Shown here: one piece after another, positions 10,811 through 18,474 of the stretch
Layout: the number at the start of each line of letters is the position of its first letter
How positions within the stretch are numbered: position 1 is the stretch's first letter
Origin: CAZBRS01 sp964494475
GTDB taxonomy: Bacteria > Myxococcota_A > UBA9042 > CAZBRS01
Direction: 5' to 3'
DNA: 20,655 bases
NCBI GenBank assembly: GCA_964494475.1
Contig: CAZBRS010000075.1
Coordinates: 1-20,655 of the forward strand
The notes under the pieces: model-generated
The model's database searches: none
What the model was told of the DNA's origin: nothing
The model's input: the letters and a program-made list of their open reading frames with translations, nothing else
Position numbers and translations under genes: made by a program

Positions 10811-13176
10811 CAGGGGGTGCTCCGCGCCCGCTCGAGGGCCTGCGCGACCGCCGCCAGGATCTCGGCCGGCGAGAACGGCTTGGGCACGAACAGCAGGTCG
10901 TCGCGGCGGCCGCCCTCACCGTCGACCAGGTCGTCGGAGTAGCCGCTGACCAGCACGGCGGGGACCTTCGCGTCGACCTTGCGGATCTGGTCGAGGGCCT
11001 CGAGGCCGGTCAGATCGGGCATGACCATGTCGAAGAGCACCAGGGCGATGTCGCTCTCGCGCAGGAACGCCTCGACCGCCTCGACCCCGTCGCGGGCCGG
11101 GATGACGCGGTAGCCTGCGCGCGTGAGGATGCGCTCGATGAGGTGCCGCAGGTCGTCGTCGTCTTCGGCCACCAGCACGCGCAGCCCCACGGGCGCGACG
11201 ACGATCGGCGGCTGCACCTTGCCCTCGGGCGGCCGTGGGGTCTCGGACGAGAGGGGCAACCGCACGCGGAACTCGGTGCCCTCTCCCGGGCGGCTCGAGA
11301 CCTCGATGGTGCCGTTGTGCTGCTCGACGATCCCGTGCACCACGGCCAGCCCGAGCCCCGTGCCGGCGCCCAGCGCCTTGGTGGTGAAGAAGGGCTCGAA
11401 CACGTGGCGCAGCTGCTCGGGGGGGATGCCGCGGCCCGTGTCGCGCACGACGAGCACCGCGAACCCCGAGGTGTGGAGCACGGGGTCGGCGGGCTCGACG
11501 CGGGTCTCGAACGTGAGCACCCCGCCCCCGGCCATGGCATCCCGGGCGTTCACGGCCAGGTTCAGGAGCACCTGCTCGAGCTGGATGGGATCGGCCACGA
11601 CCACCACCGGCGCGTCGGTCAGGTGCGCTTCGATGCGAATGCGCTCGCCCAGCAGCCGGCGAGCCACCGGCACGAACTCGGCCACCAGTCGGCTGGCGTC
11701 GAGGGGCAGCGGCCGCAGGATCTGGCGTCGGCCGAAGGCCAGCAGCTTCTGGGTCAGCGCTGCGGCGCGCTGGATCAGGCGCTCGAGCCCGTCGACGTCG
11801 TGGGCGTCGAGCCCCAGGCGCAGGACCTGCCCGCGAAGCAGGCTGGCGTGCGCCGAGAAGCCGGTCAGCAGGTTGTTGAAGTCGTGGGCGATGCCTCCGG
11901 CCAGCAGGCCGATGGTGTGCAGCACCTGCGCCTGGGCCAGGCGGGCCTGTTGCTCTTGCTCGAGCGAGAGGTCCTCGATCAGGAAGAGGTCGGCCAGGTC
12001 GTCGTGGTGCCGGATGACCACGGCCGTGACCCGCACGTCGACCGAGGTCCCGTCCTTGCGCCTGGCCCGCGCCAGGGCGCGCACCTCGGTGGCACGGCCC
12101 GCGTCGAGCCGGTCGACCACTTCGCGCAGCCGGCTGCACTCCCAGTCGGCCACCACGGCCTCGGCGGACAGCCCCAGGATCTCCTGCTCGCTGTAGCCGA
12201 GCAGCCGGCAGAGCGCCGAGTTCGCGTAGACGAACCGGTCGCGCACGGTGATGCAGACGCCCACCGTCAGGTGTTCGAGGACATTGCTCAACGCCTCGTG
12301 CGAGCGCGTGAGCTCCTCGACCAGGCGCACGCGGTCGGTCACGTCCTCGACCAGGGCGAGGGCCAGCGTGGGGTGGCCCTGGTCGTCGCGTACGCCCGAG
12401 AGGCTGAGGCGGCCCCAGATGAGGGCGCCGTCCTTGCGCACGTAGCGCTTCTCGAGGTGCACGAACCCCTCGGGGTTGGCGACGAGCTCGCGGAAGAGAC
12501 CGCGCTCCACGGACATGTCGTCGGGGTGCGTGAGCTCGGCGGCCGTGCGCTGGCACAGCTCGTCGCGTGAGTAGCCGAGCATGTCGGCCAGCGCCTGGTT
12601 GGCCTCGAGGATCTTCCCGTCGTTGGCGGCCAGCGCGGCCCCGACCGCGGCGCTCTCGAAGATCGAGCGAAAGCGGCGTTCACTCGTTCGGGCCGCCGCG
12701 AGGGCGGCGGCGAGGTCGGACACGTCCTCGATGAGCAGCACGCCGCCGTCGACGCCGCCGTCGGCGCCGGCGATGGGCCCCACGTGGGCCACGATGGCCT
12801 TGCGCGTGCCGCTGGGGAGCACCAGCTCGTCGAAGGATCGGGAGAAGCTCTCGCCCGCGAGCACGCGCGCCACGAAGGGCTCGATGCGGTTGGCGACGGC
12901 GGTCCAGACCTGCTCGATGAGCGCGCCGTGCAGCGCGTCGCGGCGCTCGGGGGGGACCTCGCCGATGCGGACGAACGCGTCGTTGATCAGGGTGATGCGG
13001 CCCGCCTTGTCGTAGGCCAGGATGCCGATGGGCGCCGACGTGAGGATGCGCGCGTTCAACGCCTCGACGTGCTGGCGGCCTCTCCCTTGCTCGGCGTCGG
13101 CGCAACCCGACTCGGTCGAGAGCGCGGGCCTCGGTTCGGTTCGAGGATCCGGGTCGTGGCGTGGCGGGGAGTCCAT
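10810..13176 (-). CDS. Soluble hybrid histidine kinase: three PAS, HisKA, HATPase, receiver
   Basis: The 788-residue sensor kinase has no membrane segments. In order: PAS about 40-160 (SAPIGILAYDKAGRITLIND); PAS about 165-290 (FESAAVGAALAANDGKILEA, then a KRYVRKDGALIWGRLSLSGV PAC part); PAS about 290-410 (RDRFVYANSALCRLLGYS); HisKA with phospho-acceptor H431 in GGIAHDFNNLL; HATPase with NLAVNARDAM, RDTGRGIPPEQL and GAGTGLGLAVVHGIVEQHNG; and a receiver about 662-785 with acidic VAEDDDD, phospho-site D716 in LFDMVMPDLTG and K in VPKPF. This is the cytosolic hybrid kinase type with an HDFNN box. The frame extends to TTG 13257 and ATG 13251, but neither has a ribosome site and both fall at or upstream of the likely promoter. 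ATG 13176, with GGAAAA upstream, is therefore preferred. The signal sensed and the output partner are unknown; the coupled TPR-zincin is a candidate. Confidence 0.93.
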   Translation of the reverse strand: MDSPPRHDPDPRTEPRPALSTESGCADAEQGRGRQHVEALNARILTSAPIGILAYDKAGRITLINDAFVRIGEVPPERRDALHGALIEQVWTAVANRIEPFVARVLAGESFSRSFDELVLPSGTRKAIVAHVGPIAGADGGVDGGVLLIEDVSDLAAALAAARTSERRFRSIFESAAVGAALAANDGKILEANQALADMLGYSRDELCQRTAAELTHPDDMSVERGLFRELVANPEGFVHLEKRYVRKDGALIWGRLSLSGVRDDQGHPTLALALVEDVTDRVRLVEELTRSHEALSNVLEHLTVGVCITVRDRFVYANSALCRLLGYSEQEILGLSAEAVVADWECSRLREVVDRLDAGRATEVRALARARRKDGTSVDVRVTAVVIRHHDDLADLFLIEDLSLEQEQQARLAQAQVLHTIGLLAGGIAHDFNNLLTGFSAHASLLRGQVLRLGLDAHDVDGLERLIQRAAALTQKLLAFGRRQILRPLPLDASRLVAEFVPVARRLLGERIRIEAHLTDAPVVVVADPIQLEQVLLNLAVNARDAMAGGGVLTFETRVEPADPVLHTSGFAVLVVRDTGRGIPPEQLRHVFEPFFTTKALGAGTGLGLAVVHGIVEQHNGTIEVSSRPGEGTEFRVRLPLSSETPRPPEGKVQPPIVVAPVGLRVLVAEDDDDLRHLIERILTRAGYRVIPARDGVEAVEAFLRESDIALVLFDMVMPDLTGLEALDQIRKVDAKVPAVLVSGYSDDLVDGEGGRRDDLLFVPKPFSPAEILAAVAQALERARSTP

Positions 13177-13246
13177 CGATTTTCCGTTGTGCGGTCGCTC
13201 GTCATTATCGGGATCGTCGACCGGCGGGTCAAGGCGGGCAAAAATA

Positions 13247-13275
13247 CACATAACCAATTGGGATATAGATTTTAA
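13247..13275 (-). promoter_or_regulatory. Possible promoter of the histidine kinase-metallopeptidase operon
   Basis: On the minus strand TTAAAA (13275-13270) and TATGTG (13252-13247) are separated by 17 bases, inside an AT-rich island (13239-13276, about three-quarters A/T) in otherwise very GC-rich DNA. A transcript starting near 13240 would exclude the kinase starts at 13257 and 13251 and leave 13176. The hexamer matches are moderate (4/6 and 3/6). Confidence 0.4.
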
Positions 13276-13303
13276 TGGACGGGCGGAGGAGCGGCCTTAG
13301 ACT
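13276..13303 (+). promoter_or_regulatory. Possible promoter of the DUF4395 gene
   Basis: TGGACG (13276-13281) is followed after 16 bases by TAGACT (13298-13303), about 35 bases before the ATG at 13339. It sits at the right edge of the AT-rich island shared with the divergent kinase promoter. Support is by motif only. Confidence 0.35.
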
Positions 13304-13338
13304 CTTCCGTGGATGCACGACGTGTTCGAGGTCGCGTC

Positions 13339-13824
13339 ATGGTGATTCAGCGGTTCTCCCCGTTGGCGTCGTCGACGGTTCCCTCCTGGCAGCCCCGCTT
13401 CGTGGCCGGCGTGACCGCGGCGTTGCTGGTCACCTTCGTGCTGGGCGGCCCCGCGTGGCTGCTGGTGCCGTTGCTCCCCGACTTCGCCGCCCGGGCCCTC
13501 GACCGGCGGTCGTGGTCCTGGCTGGGTCGCGCGGGCACCCTGCTGGTCCCGCGCCTGCTGCCGGCCCGCGCGGCGCGCTCACGATCGTACTGGCCTCCCA
13601 AGCGGTTCGCTGCACGCCTCGGGCTCGGCCTGCTCTCGGCCATCCTCGGGGCGAACGCGGCCTCGGCCCACGACCTGGCGCTCGGGCTGGCCGGTGCCAT
13701 GGCAGCGCTCTCGGCCCTCGAAGCGGCCTTCGGCTTCTGCGTGGCCTGCAAGCTCTACTCGGCCTTCGGTCGCCGCGGATGGGTCGACGCGTGCCCCGAC
13801 GGGCAGTGCACCGTCCCGCGCTGA
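13339..13824 (+). CDS. DUF4395-like small membrane protein with CxxC motif
   Basis: The 161-residue protein has hydrophobic segments at about 20-47 (FVAGVTAALLVTFVLGG, then AWLLVPLLP) and about 95-140, and ends with the FCVACKLY motif (C134, C137), which is characteristic of DUF4395 proteins. A second Cys pair (C152, C157) follows in a short polar tail. It is likely in the inner membrane. The family's role is unsettled; members often lie near thioredoxin-like or rhodanese genes, but none is seen here. The ATG at 13339 has GAGG seven bases upstream and puts the conserved PRFVAGV near the N-terminus, as in the family. A GTG at 13309 is the alternative start. It is divergent from the histidine kinase. 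Confidence 0.75.
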   Translation: MVIQRFSPLASSTVPSWQPRFVAGVTAALLVTFVLGGPAWLLVPLLPDFAARALDRRSWSWLGRAGTLLVPRLLPARAARSRSYWPPKRFAARLGLGLLSAILGANAASAHDLALGLAGAMAALSALEAAFGFCVACKLYSAFGRRGWVDACPDGQCTVPR

Positions 13825-13826
13825 CG

Positions 13827-13848
13827 GAACGGCTCCATCTGGCCGTTC
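13827..13848 (+). terminator. Hairpin just after the DUF4395 stop (possible transcript end)
   Basis: Arms GAACGGC (13827-13833) and GCCGTTC (13842-13848) form a perfect 7-bp stem with an 8-base loop, three bases after the DUF4395 stop. No T-run follows directly, so it is at best an imperfect terminator or an RNA end-stabilising hairpin. Confidence 0.3.
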
Positions 13849-13878
13849 GCTCGCGAAACCCTGTGAAGTGCCGTCTTT

Positions 13879-13906
13879 TTGCGTGTCTCTCCCGCCTTGC
13901 TAGAAT
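13879..13906 (+). promoter_or_regulatory. Probable promoter of the cysteine-repeat lipoprotein operon
   Basis: TAGAAT (13901-13906; five of six to TATAAT) is preceded by TG one base upstream, giving an extended -10 (TGCTAGAAT). TTGCGT (13879-13884) lies 16 bases upstream of it. The start codon at 13937 follows after about 30 bases, with GGAGGT at 13925-13930 in between. Confidence 0.55.
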
Positions 13907-13936
13907 GGCGCTCGGGTCCAAGGCGGAGGTGCGTCC

Positions 13937-16900
13937 ATGTCGTTCTCGAGGCTCGCGCGCGGGGGGCTCCTGCTCCTGGCCGGGCTGCTGCTCGCGGGCT
14001 GCCCCTCGTCCGTGCGCGTCGAGCTCGTGCGCGAGGTGACGGAGGTCGCGGGCGAGGCGGTGACGACCGACACTCCCGCCGAGGGGTTCGACGGCGTCGA
14101 GGCCTCCGAGCTCACCGGCGAAGACGCGATCACGGACGTGACGCCCGAGGTGGTCCCGGTCTGCGCGGTCGACGCCGACTGCGACGGGTTGCCGGGGCTG
14201 GATGCGTGCTCGGTGGCTCGCTGCCTCGAGGGCGCCTGCACGCCGCGCCCCGTTCCCGGCTGCTGCCTGGTCGACGCCGACTGCGTGCCGCTGGATCCGG
14301 TCTGTCGGGTCGGGAGTTGCCCCGAACCTGGGATGGGGTGCGTGTTCGAGGACGTCTGCAGCGCCTGCGACGCCGACACCGACTGCGACGACGCCGACGC
14401 CTGCACGACCAACCGTTGCGTCCAGCACCAGTGCCGCTACGAGGCGTTGCCGGGGTGTTGCACCACCGACGCCCAGTGCGCCGACGACCTGCCCTGCACG
14501 GCCGACGCGTGCCGGGAGCACGTCTGCGAGAGCACGTCGATCCCCTACTGCTGTGCCTCCGACGCGGCCTGCGACGACGGCGACCCGTGCACCTTCGAGC
14601 GCTGCGTCGATGGCACGTGCCGTTACGAGGCCGAGCCCGGCTGCTGCCACTCCGATGGGGAGTGCGCGGACGGTGACGCGTGCACGCGCGATCTCTGCGC
14701 GGCCGTCGACGGCGCCCCCCGGTGCGTTCACGAGCCCGTGCCGGATTGCTGCCACGCCAACGCCGAGTGCGACGACCACGATCCGTGCACCCTCGACGCC
14801 TGCCAGGGCTCCGCGTGCGTCCACGCACCCGTGCCGAACTGTGGCGGCTGCGCCGTGGACCCGGAGTGCGACGACGGCGACGCCTGCACGCGCGACGTCT
14901 GCGATCTCTCGACCGGCGCGTGTCGTCACGAGGTGCTCTCCGACTGCTGCCACGTCGACGCGTCGTGCGACGACGGCGATCCCTGCACGGCCGACCTGTG
15001 CCTGGCGCACGCCTGCGTCCACCAGGTGCTCCCGGAGTGCGCCCCCGAGTGCGTGACGGCCGCCGACTGCGACGACGGCGACGCCTGCACCCTCGACGCG
15101 TGCCTCGAGCACGCCTGCGTGAACGAGGCGATCTCCGGCTGCGAGTGCCACGTCGACGGTGACTGCGCCGACGTGAACCCGTGCAGCAAGGACCGCTGCA
15201 AGAACGGCCAGTGCGAGCACAAGCTGGTGGCGGGCTGCTGCCAGGCGCCCTCCGACTGCTCCGACGGCAACGCCTGCACGTGGGATCTGTGCGACGACAC
15301 CACGTGCTACTTCTACCCGGCCCTCGAACTGCCCGGTTGCTGCGCGACGGCCGCTGATTGTCCCGCCGGCGCCGCGTGCCAGCAGGCGGTGTGCGGGGCC
15401 GACTTCCACTGCGGGGTGGTCGACCTGCCCGGCTGCTGCACCGGGCCCGCGGCCTGCGACGACGGCGATCCCTGCACCGCCGACACGTGCCAGGGCGGCC
15501 TGTGCGTGCACGCCTCGACGTGCTGCACGTCCGCCGCCGACTGTAGCGACGGGGATCCGTGCACGGCCGACACCTGCGCGGCCTCGGGGGCGTGCGTGCA
15601 CGCCTGGCAGGCGGGCGAGGGCTGTTGCGATCCCGTGCTCTACGCCGAGGGCTTCGACGACGGCGCGGCCGACGGCTTCGTCTTGCCCGCGCCCGCAGGC
15701 GGCGTGGGCTGGCAGGTGGTCGCGGCCTCCGATGCCCCCAGCCTGCCGCGCGCGCTCTACCTCGGGAACCCCGCCACCGGCACCTACGCCAACGGCGGCG
15801 TCGTGAAGGCCACCGCCACCTCTCCCTCGGTGACCCTCGCCCCCAACGCCACCCACACGCTCACGCTCCGCGCCTACCTCGACGTCGAGGCGGGCCTGCC
15901 CTACGACGACTTCCGCGTCGTGGTGGTCTCGGGTGGCGTCGTCCACCTGGGGTTCGTCAAGACGGCGGGCACGCCCCTGCGGCAATGGATCCCCCTCGCG
16001 ATCGATCTCACGCCCTTTGCCGGCCAGACCGTGCAGGTGCGGTTCGTCTTCGACTCGGTCGACGAGCTCGACAACGACGGCCGGGGCGTGCTGCTCGACG
16101 ATCTGCGCCTCGAGTACGACTGCGCGGGCTCCGCCTCGTGCGCCACCGCCGCGGACTGCGACGACGGCGACGCGTGCACCGCCGACGCCTGCGCGGCGGG
16201 GGCCTGCGTGCACGAGCCCCAGGCGTGCGGGTGCGTCACGTCCGCGGACTGCGACGACGGCGATCCGTGTACGGTCGACGCCTGTGAGGCCGGCGCCTGC
16301 CGGCACGCGCTCGACTACGGCCCGGGCTGCTGCGCGGAGCAGAACCACGTGAAGATCGCGTTCGGCGACGGCACGGCGGGCGGGCTCGTGCTGGCGCCGT
16401 CCGACACGCCGGCGCGCTGGAGCGTCTCGAAGCACCGCTTCAAGAGCGGCCCCGCGTCGTTGTACTTCGGGAACCCCGCCACGTTCACCTACGCCGTGCC
16501 CGGGCAGGCCAGCGCGGGCACCGCCACCACGCCGAGCCTCGCGCTCCCGGCCGGCTACCCCGTTCGCCTGCGCTTCGCGCTCTGGCTCGACGTCGAGGCG
16601 TTGCCCGACTACGACCGGTTCGAGGTGCGCGTGCTCGAAGGGGCGGGCAGCACGACGGTCTGGCAGAAGTCCGCGCTGGCGCCCTCGGAGTACAAGGCCT
16701 GGGCCGACGTCGAGGTGAACCTCTCGGGCTTCGCCGGGCGCACGGTGCGGGTGCAGTTCGCCTTCGACTCGGTCGACGCGCTCGAGAACGCCACCGAGGG
16801 CGTCTACCTCGACGACCTGGAGGTGCGCACCCTCTGCCAGCCCTATGGCGGCTGCGCGTTCGACGCCGAGTGCGCCGACGCCCTGCCGTGCACCGTCGAT

Positions 16901-17752
16901 GCCTGCGTCGACGGCGCGTGCGTGCACCCGGTCGACCCCGGCTGCTGCGAGGCGCCCGCCGACTGCGACGACCACTACGCGTGCACGCTCGACGGCTGCT
17001 TCGGCGGCCAGTGCGTCCACGAGGCCGTGCCGGATTGTTGCGTCAGCGACGTGGAGTGCGCCGACCTCTCGCCCTGCACGGCCGACGCCTGCGTCCTGGG
17101 CGCGTGCGTGCACGAGCCCGTGGGCGGCCCCGATTGCTGCGCCACGGCGGCCGACTGCGACGACGGCGACCCCTGCACGGCCGACGCCTGCGCCGGCCAG
17201 TCCTGCACGCACCAGGCGCTCGGAGGGCCCGGCTGCTGCAAACCGTCGACCGCCTTCGAGGCCGCCTTCGACGACCACACGCTGCAGGGCTTCGAGGTGC
17301 TCGAGGACGGCACCGGCGCGCTCTGGCAGGTGCACTTCGCGCGCTGGACCTCGCCCCCGTTCTCGCTGTACTACGGCGACGTCGCCGCGGGCAGCTTCGA
17401 CGTGGGCGAGCGCACCTTCGGGGTGGCCACCAGCCCCGCCTTCACCGTGCCCGCCGCCGCGGCCGGCGCCTGGCTGCGCTTCGACGCGTGGCTCGACGTC
17501 GAGCCAGGCCTCGACGCCGACGAGGTCAACGTGTTCGTCATCTCGGGCGGCGTCATCAAGCTGGCGTGGAGCCGCGCCAAGCTGCCCGCCAACTCGATGC
17601 GCGCGTGGGTCCAGGCCTCGGCCGATCTCACCGCGTACAAGGGAAAGAGCGTCCGGTTGCAGATCGAGTTCGACAGCGTCGACGCCGACCAGAACACCGG
17701 CGAGGGCGTGTACCTCGACAACCTGCGCGTCGAGGGGACGTGCGGACCATGA
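13937..17752 (+). CDS. Large cysteine-repeat lipoprotein with three beta-sandwich domains
   Basis: The 1271-residue exported protein starts at ATG 13937, with GGAGGT six to seven bases upstream. The signal peptide ends in a lipobox LLAGC (C22), so it should be lipid-anchored. Residues about 23-75 are an acidic/Thr linker. About 21 repeats of roughly 31 residues follow, pattern CxxDxDCDDGDPCTxDxC then GxCxHxxxxGCC, in blocks of 15 (76-564), 2 (735-799) and 4 (973-1101). After each block comes one beta-sandwich domain of about 170 residues (565-734, 800-972, 1102-1271). These have shared signposts LYxGNPxT, LDVEAGLPYDD, a W-rich strand, FAGQTVQVRF and FDSVD..N..GVYLDDL, and look MAM-like or jelly-roll. 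Such repeats are typical of deltaproteobacterial surface proteins; the function is unknown. The six Cys per repeat imply extensive disulfides. Its stop overlaps the next gene (ATGA). Confidence 0.9.
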   Translation: MSFSRLARGGLLLLAGLLLAGCPSSVRVELVREVTEVAGEAVTTDTPAEGFDGVEASELTGEDAITDVTPEVVPVCAVDADCDGLPGLDACSVARCLEGACTPRPVPGCCLVDADCVPLDPVCRVGSCPEPGMGCVFEDVCSACDADTDCDDADACTTNRCVQHQCRYEALPGCCTTDAQCADDLPCTADACREHVCESTSIPYCCASDAACDDGDPCTFERCVDGTCRYEAEPGCCHSDGECADGDACTRDLCAAVDGAPRCVHEPVPDCCHANAECDDHDPCTLDACQGSACVHAPVPNCGGCAVDPECDDGDACTRDVCDLSTGACRHEVLSDCCHVDASCDDGDPCTADLCLAHACVHQVLPECAPECVTAADCDDGDACTLDACLEHACVNEAISGCECHVDGDCADVNPCSKDRCKNGQCEHKLVAGCCQAPSDCSDGNACTWDLCDDTTCYFYPALELPGCCATAADCPAGAACQQAVCGADFHCGVVDLPGCCTGPAACDDGDPCTADTCQGGLCVHASTCCTSAADCSDGDPCTADTCAASGACVHAWQAGEGCCDPVLYAEGFDDGAADGFVLPAPAGGVGWQVVAASDAPSLPRALYLGNPATGTYANGGVVKATATSPSVTLAPNATHTLTLRAYLDVEAGLPYDDFRVVVVSGGVVHLGFVKTAGTPLRQWIPLAIDLTPFAGQTVQVRFVFDSVDELDNDGRGVLLDDLRLEYDCAGSASCATAADCDDGDACTADACAAGACVHEPQACGCVTSADCDDGDPCTVDACEAGACRHALDYGPGCCAEQNHVKIAFGDGTAGGLVLAPSDTPARWSVSKHRFKSGPASLYFGNPATFTYAVPGQASAGTATTPSLALPAGYPVRLRFALWLDVEALPDYDRFEVRVLEGAGSTTVWQKSALAPSEYKAWADVEVNLSGFAGRTVRVQFAFDSVDALENATEGVYLDDLEVRTLCQPYGGCAFDAECADALPCTVDACVDGACVHPVDPGCCEAPADCDDHYACTLDGCFGGQCVHEAVPDCCVSDVECADLSPCTADACVLGACVHEPVGGPDCCATAADCDDGDPCTADACAGQSCTHQALGGPGCCKPSTAFEAAFDDHTLQGFEVLEDGTGALWQVHFARWTSPPFSLYYGDVAAGSFDVGERTFGVATSPAFTVPAAAAGAWLRFDAWLDVEPGLDADEVNVFVISGGVIKLAWSRAKLPANSMRAWVQASADLTAYKGKSVRLQIEFDSVDADQNTGEGVYLDNLRVEGTCGP
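14162..15628 (+). repeat. First block of about 15 six-cysteine coding repeats
   Basis: About fifteen tandem coding units of roughly 93 bases encode the Cys/Asp repeat. The core GACGACGGCGAYCCSTGCAC recurs with third-position drift. Units 1, 2, 12 and 13 are the most divergent, while several middle and late units share DCDDGDPCTAD. Confidence 0.85.
16139..16333 (+). repeat. Second block: two cysteine repeats between sandwich domains 1 and 2
   Basis: Two units (beginning CATAADCDDGDACTADAC and CVTSADCDDGDPCTVDAC) lie between the first and second sandwich domains. Confidence 0.85.
16853..17239 (+). repeat. Third block: four cysteine repeats between sandwich domains 2 and 3
   Basis: Four units of about 31 residues, each ending in a CC pair (CVHPVDPGCC, CVHEAVPDCC, CVHEPVGGPDCC, CTHQALGGPGCC), precede the last sandwich domain. 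Confidence 0.85.
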
Positions 17753-18414
17753 TCTCGATCTTGCTGCTGCTCTTCGCCACGTCCCTGTCGGCAGCGCCCC
17801 TGACGCGCTTCGAGCAGGTCGAGGTGCTCGGGCTCTGCCCGGCGAAGCACGCGCTCGTCCTGGTCGAGCGTACGCTCGATCTGCCCTACCGCTTCGACGA
17901 CGTGCGCCTCGTGCTGCGCTCGCCCGAGTCGCTGGCGTCGCTGGGCGCGAGCGACGTGCTCGACGAGGGCCTGGTGCAGAGGCTGAAGCGCGAGGGCTTG
18001 CGGCCGCTCTACGACGTCGAGGTGCGCGAGCGCCTGGCCGCGCGCCGGACCGAGCTCGACGCGAACGGCTGCAGCCCGGGGCAGCCCATCGTCGTGCCCG
18101 CCGACGCGCCCCTGGCCGTCGAGTTCACGCTGGCCGAGACCACCTACGCCCTGAAGGTCACGGTCGAGGGGAGCCACCTGGTCGCGCGCCTCGCGCGCCG
18201 CGGGCCCGACGGTCGCGGCGAGGCCGGCGAGGCGAAGCGCGCGCTGCCCGGCTACATCGAGGGCAAGCGCACGCCCAAGAGCTTCCGCCCCGAGCGCCTG
18301 GGCCAGGTGCTCGCCTTCCCCGGGGCCAACCTGCTGGTCGTGGTGATCCGCACGAACGACCCCCCGCGCTACGAGGTGCCGGCGGTCGACGTGGTGGTCA
18401 CGTTCCGGCTGTAG
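17749..18414 (+). CDS. Exported protein of unknown function, coupled to the cysteine-repeat lipoprotein
   Basis: The 221-residue protein has a short signal peptide (MISILLLLFATSLSA, cleavage near 15-17) and only two cysteines in the mature part (about 30 and 106). I do not recognise a family. The rest is a mix of charged helical segments (VQRLKREGLRPLYDVEVRER) and beta-rich stretches, ending EVPAVDVVVTFRL. The ATG overlaps the stop of the upstream lipoprotein gene as ATGA, so the two are co-translated. It probably acts in the periplasm or outer envelope together with that lipoprotein (inference from coupling only). Its last 13 codons and stop recur about 1 kb downstream at 19414-19452. Confidence 0.8.
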   Translation: MISILLLLFATSLSAAPLTRFEQVEVLGLCPAKHALVLVERTLDLPYRFDDVRLVLRSPESLASLGASDVLDEGLVQRLKREGLRPLYDVEVRERLAARRTELDANGCSPGQPIVVPADAPLAVEFTLAETTYALKVTVEGSHLVARLARRGPDGRGEAGEAKRALPGYIEGKRTPKSFRPERLGQVLAFPGANLLVVVIRTNDPPRYEVPAVDVVVTFRL

Positions 18415-18420
18415 GGGCGC
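18376..18420 (+). repeat. 45-bp direct repeat, left copy (3' end of the exported-protein gene)
   Basis: This segment is identical to 19414-19458, 1038 bases downstream. Including four bases further left, 48 of 49 match; the one difference (18375 G, 19413 A) is a silent Glu codon change. It spans the last 13 codons, the stop and six bases after it. Confidence 0.95.
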
Positions 18421-18462
18421 TGCGCCCACGGCTGCCGACTGGCGTCCCGCCCCGTTTCGGCC

Positions 18463-18468
18463 TATGCT
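18463..18468 (+). promoter_or_regulatory. Possible -10 element for a leaderless message
   Basis: TATGCT ends six bases before the ATG at 18475, so a transcript from it would start at or within a base of the start codon. No ribosome binding site is seen before that ATG. No convincing -35 hexamer is present. Confidence 0.3.
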
Positions 18469-18474
18469 CGCGGC

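Noticed and set aside
13177..13257. Earlier kinase starts (TTG 13257, ATG 13251)
   Set aside because: There is no ribosome site, and they lie at or upstream of the probable transcription start in the AT-rich island.
14162..15628. CRISPR-like or satellite periodicity
   Set aside because: The roughly 93-base periodicity is protein-coding, in frame, with synonymous drift; units are not identical and there are no spacers.
13430..17335. Very long minus-strand open frame (about 1300 codons) across the cysteine-repeat gene
   Set aside because: It is antisense to a clear lipoprotein with signal peptide, ribosome site and repeat domains. Its composition (Val/Ala/Arg/His-rich, no domain) is typical of high-GC antisense frames.
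18421..18474. Sigma54 promoter (TGGC element) before the small protein
   Set aside because: The GG and GC spacing does not fit the -24/-12 consensus.
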